NCBI GenBank assembly: GCA_042408965.1
Contig: JBHOQN010000144.1
Coordinates: forward strand, 1-64,000
DNA from: Thermogemmatispora sp042408965
GTDB taxonomy: Bacteria; Chloroflexota; Ktedonobacteria; Ktedonobacterales; Ktedonobacteraceae
Direction of reading: 5' to 3'
Length of the DNA stretch: 64,000 nucleotides
Position 1 is the stretch's first letter; every line of letters starts with the position of its first letter. The notes below the pieces were generated by a model that was not told the origin of the DNA, did not search any database, and was given only the letters and a program-made list of their open reading frames with translations. Below are positions 61,701 through 64,000 of this stretch, in pieces. A program made the translations under genes and the position numbers.

Positions 61701-62627
61701 ATGAAGGGCATATCCAGCGTCTCCAGAACCGTGGGGGCCAGAGGACACACCTCCTGGCAGGCGTTCCTATGGACCGCACCTGCCCTGCTCTTTTATGTGC
61801 TGCTGGTCCTGGTGCCGCTGCTGGATGCGGTCTATCTGAGTTTCACCAACTGGAATGGCATTGCCCAGGCGGCCTGGGTTGGCCCGCGCAACTGGCTGCA
61901 CTTCTTCGCCGATCCGGTGACGCTCCATTCTATGCTGCTGACTCTAGAAATCATGGCCTTGAGCTGGCTCTTGCAGACGCCCGTCAGCCTGCTGCTGGGG
62001 GTATTCATGGCAGGCAGCCAGCGCTATCGGGCAGTGCTGAGTGTCTTTTATGTGTTGCCGTTGCTCTTCTCGACGGTGGCCATCGGGATCACCTGGGTCT
62101 CGCTACTCGATCCCAATTTCGGCCTGCTGGATCTGAGTTTGCGGGCACTGGGTCTGGGGTCCCTGGCCAGGGCATGGTTGGGAGACCCAGCGCTGGCTTT
62201 CTACGTGGTCACAGTGGTGATCGCCTGGCAGTTTATTCCGTTTCATTCCCTGCTCTATCTGGCGGGGGCACGCCAGATTCCGCGTGAACTCTACGAGGTG
62301 GCTGAGATCGATGGCGCCGGCAGGCTGAGAAAGTTCTTCGCGATTACGCTGCCTCAACTGCGCTATACACTGATCACCTCGACACTGCTGATCCTGACTG
62401 GCTCTCTCACCTACTTTGATCTGATCTGGGTCATGACTGGCGGTGGACCAGGCTACGCCACGCGCGTGCTCCCGCTGCACATGTATATCACGGCCTTCCT
62501 GAACGAGAACGTTGGCTACGGCAGCGCCATCGCTCTTCTGCTGGCCATCAGTGGTGTCCTGCTCTCACTGCTTCTGCTGCGCGTGACTGGCTTCATGAAG
62601 ATGTCCAGCCAGCTAGCAGGGTTGTGA
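61701..62627 (+). CDS. sugar ABC transporter permease (MalF-like)
   Basis: 308 residues, six membrane helices. The cytoplasmic coupling loop is EVAEIDGAGRLRKFFAITLPQL (EAA motif with Gly), which contacts the ATPase. LFYVLLVLVPLLDAVYLSFTNWNG is the typical start of the carbohydrate permease CUT1 family. AGGGAAG precedes ATG 61701. It follows the broken binding-protein gene and precedes the second permease. No ATPase gene is in the cluster, so a shared MsiK-type ATPase is likely. Confidence 0.93.
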   Translation: MKGISSVSRTVGARGHTSWQAFLWTAPALLFYVLLVLVPLLDAVYLSFTNWNGIAQAAWVGPRNWLHFFADPVTLHSMLLTLEIMALSWLLQTPVSLLLGVFMAGSQRYRAVLSVFYVLPLLFSTVAIGITWVSLLDPNFGLLDLSLRALGLGSLARAWLGDPALAFYVVTVVIAWQFIPFHSLLYLAGARQIPRELYEVAEIDGAGRLRKFFAITLPQLRYTLITSTLLILTGSLTYFDLIWVMTGGGPGYATRVLPLHMYITAFLNENVGYGSAIALLLAISGVLLSLLLLRVTGFMKMSSQLAGL

Positions 62628-62666
62628 TCCAGGAAGATGCTTGCTCGCTGGATGGGAAGGTACTGC

Positions 62667-63548
62667 ATGCGTATTGACGTCACGCTGAAGACACTGGCCC
62701 GCTCGCCCTCCACGAGGCGGGTCTGGCGGCCAGGCTCGCTGGCTGAGTGCATCCCGGCCCTGCTAGGACTGCTCTGGCTGTGCATCGCCTGCTGTCCGCT
62801 GCTCTACATGTTCATCACCAGTCTGCGCTCCGAAGCTGGCTTCTTTCTAGAGAGTCCCTGGCTGCCGCCAGCCCAGCCGACGCTGGAGAATTACCTCAGT
62901 GTCTGGGAAAACGGCTTTGCCCTCTATCTGCTCAACAGCCTCTTTCTGCTGGTGATCAGTGTGCTTTTGATACTGGGGGTCTCTCTGCCGGCGGCTTACG
63001 CCATTGCCAGGATACGCAGCCGCCTGAGCCTGCTGGTCTTCAACCTCCTGCTGCTCGGCCTGGCCATTCCGCTGCAGTCGGTGATCATTCCAATCTACGC
63101 CCTGATTGTCGATGTCGGTCTCTATGATACGCTTTTTGCCCTTATCCTGCCGTACGTGGCCTTCGGCATCCCGCTCTCGGTGCTGGTACTGGTCACCTTC
63201 ATCCGAGACATTCCTGCCGAGCTGCATGAGGCCATGCGTCTGGACGGGGCCAGTCACGCCCAGATTCTCTGGCGTCTGGTGCTGCCGCTCTCGCGGCCGG
63301 CGCTCACCACTGTCGCCATCTATGAGGCGATTCAGGTCTGGAACGGGTTTCTCTTCCCGCTGGTGCTGACGCAGAGTCCAGAGGTTCGTGTACTGCCCCT
63401 GGCGCTCTGGACCTTCCAGGGGCAGTACGCCGCCGACGTACCAGCCATCATGGCAGCCGTCTTTCTCTCGGCGCTTCCCATGCTGCTGCTCTATATCGTG
63501 GGCCGGCGTCAGATGCTGGCCGGGCTGCTGGCTGGCTTCGGTCGCTAG
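62667..63548 (+). CDS. sugar ABC transporter permease (MalG-like)
   Basis: 293 residues, six membrane helices, CUT1 family second subunit. The coupling loop is EAMRLDGASHAQILWRLVLP; PALTTVAIYEAIQVWNGFLFPL follows. ATG 62667 has GGAAGG six bases upstream; the earlier in-frame ATG at 62637 overlaps AGGAAG and is less likely. It forms the membrane channel with the preceding permease. Confidence 0.93.
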   Translation: MRIDVTLKTLARSPSTRRVWRPGSLAECIPALLGLLWLCIACCPLLYMFITSLRSEAGFFLESPWLPPAQPTLENYLSVWENGFALYLLNSLFLLVISVLLILGVSLPAAYAIARIRSRLSLLVFNLLLLGLAIPLQSVIIPIYALIVDVGLYDTLFALILPYVAFGIPLSVLVLVTFIRDIPAELHEAMRLDGASHAQILWRLVLPLSRPALTTVAIYEAIQVWNGFLFPLVLTQSPEVRVLPLALWTFQGQYAADVPAIMAAVFLSALPMLLLYIVGRRQMLAGLLAGFGR

Positions 63549-63652
63549 AAGCCTATCCGTAGTACTGGCAACCGCGTAGCAGGGCGGGACGCCTGAGGAA
63601 CGCTCCCATGCCAGCAAGGCAAGGCAGCTACGATAAGATAAGAAAGGAACGC

Positions 63653-64000
63653 ATGACAGCATCTATGCTCACAACGCAGGGACCACAGATCGTTACGAGC
63701 GAAGGCCAGCCGCTGATCTTACGCGGTGTTGGCCTTGGTGGCTGGATGAATATGGAGAACTTCGTGACTGGCTATCCTGCCACCGAAGAGGCGCAGCGTG
63801 AGGCGCTGCGCGGCGTGCTTGGTCAGCAGAAGTATGAGTTCTTCTTCGAGCGTTTTCTGGACTACTTCTTTGGTCCCGCTGATGCGCGCTTCATCGCCTC
63901 GCTCGGTCTGAATCTCGTGCGTATTCCCATCAACTATCGACACTTTGAGGAGGACACGGAGCCGTTCATCATCAAAGAGGAGGGGTTCAAGCATCTCGAT
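63653..64000 (+). CDS. glycoside hydrolase family 5 (cellulase-like), 5' part
   Basis: The first 116 codons of a gene that runs off the right edge. LILRGVGLGGWMNMENFVTG is the typical opening of GH5 enzymes (LRGVNLGGW in most), and FIASLGLNLVRIPINYRHFE is the second-strand block with its conserved Arg. No signal peptide, so the enzyme is probably cytoplasmic and acts on imported oligosaccharides. AAAGGA lies four bases before ATG 63653. The catalytic Glu residues are beyond the window. It completes the LacI-controlled glucan-use cluster. Confidence 0.88.
   Translation, partial: MTASMLTTQGPQIVTSEGQPLILRGVGLGGWMNMENFVTGYPATEEAQREALRGVLGQQKYEFFFERFLDYFFGPADARFIASLGLNLVRIPINYRHFEEDTEPFIIKEEGFKHLD

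Overview
The window looks like chromosomal DNA of a GC-rich bacterium of the phylum Chloroflexota, most likely class Ktedonobacteria (Thermogemmatispora/Ktedonobacter type). This is inferred from gene content, not from a 16S gene, which is absent. The clues are several ECF sigma/anti-sigma units, membrane Ser/Thr kinases with unusual extracytoplasmic domains, an M29 aminopeptidase, HEAT and TPR proteins, zinc-ribbon proteins and LacI-controlled carbohydrate uptake. Promoters of TTGACA/TATAAT type are common. I see no tRNA, rRNA, CRISPR array or intact insertion sequence.

Layout. 0-6.2 kb: a repeat-containing zinc-ribbon protein (cut by the left edge), a primary-type sigma factor, an ABC exporter pair, and an ECF sigma with a membrane partner. 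6.2-12.7 kb: a solitary phage-terminase-like ATPase/nuclease, a HEAT-repeat protein, a nitrilase-family amidase and a DUF1015 protein, separated by repeat-rich spacers. 12.7-20 kb: a signalling block with a pseudokinase fused to a Rieske domain, a small membrane protein, a YbjN-like protein, an M29 aminopeptidase and a second membrane kinase with a lectin-like ectodomain. 20-31 kb: a carboxylate-amine ligase, a GNAT protein, an rRNA-methyltransferase-like protein, ferredoxin, zinc-ribbon proteins, a Bax-inhibitor-1 protein, thioredoxin, a GntR regulator, a TPR protein and a fused nucleotidyltransferase-HEPN protein.

31-36 kb (minus strand): moaD-moaE, and a histidine kinase/receiver/leucyl aminopeptidase operon. 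36-44 kb: a winged-helix protein, an orphan ECF sigma, and a methylation-cycle cluster (mtnA, HD protein, PfkB kinase, ahcY, then metK behind a SAM-I riboswitch). Together these make S-adenosylmethionine and clear its by-products adenosylhomocysteine and methylthioribose phosphate. 44-59 kb: acyl-CoA dehydrogenase, DUF1003 protein, ECF sigma/anti-sigma pair, holB, a PaaG-like hydratase, a methyltransferase-like protein, argJ-argD, a CYTH protein, ftsH and a hotdog thioesterase. 59-64 kb: a LacI regulator, a sugar-binding-protein pseudogene, two sugar permeases and the start of a GH5 glycosidase.

Most unusual points: the pseudokinase-Rieske fusion at 13.3 kb; the fused MNT-HEPN protein lacking the HEPN active-site motif; MoaD with a tail beyond its Gly-Gly; the orphan terminase; the doubly broken binding protein inside an intact transporter operon; and three genes whose stop-codon region is copied just downstream.
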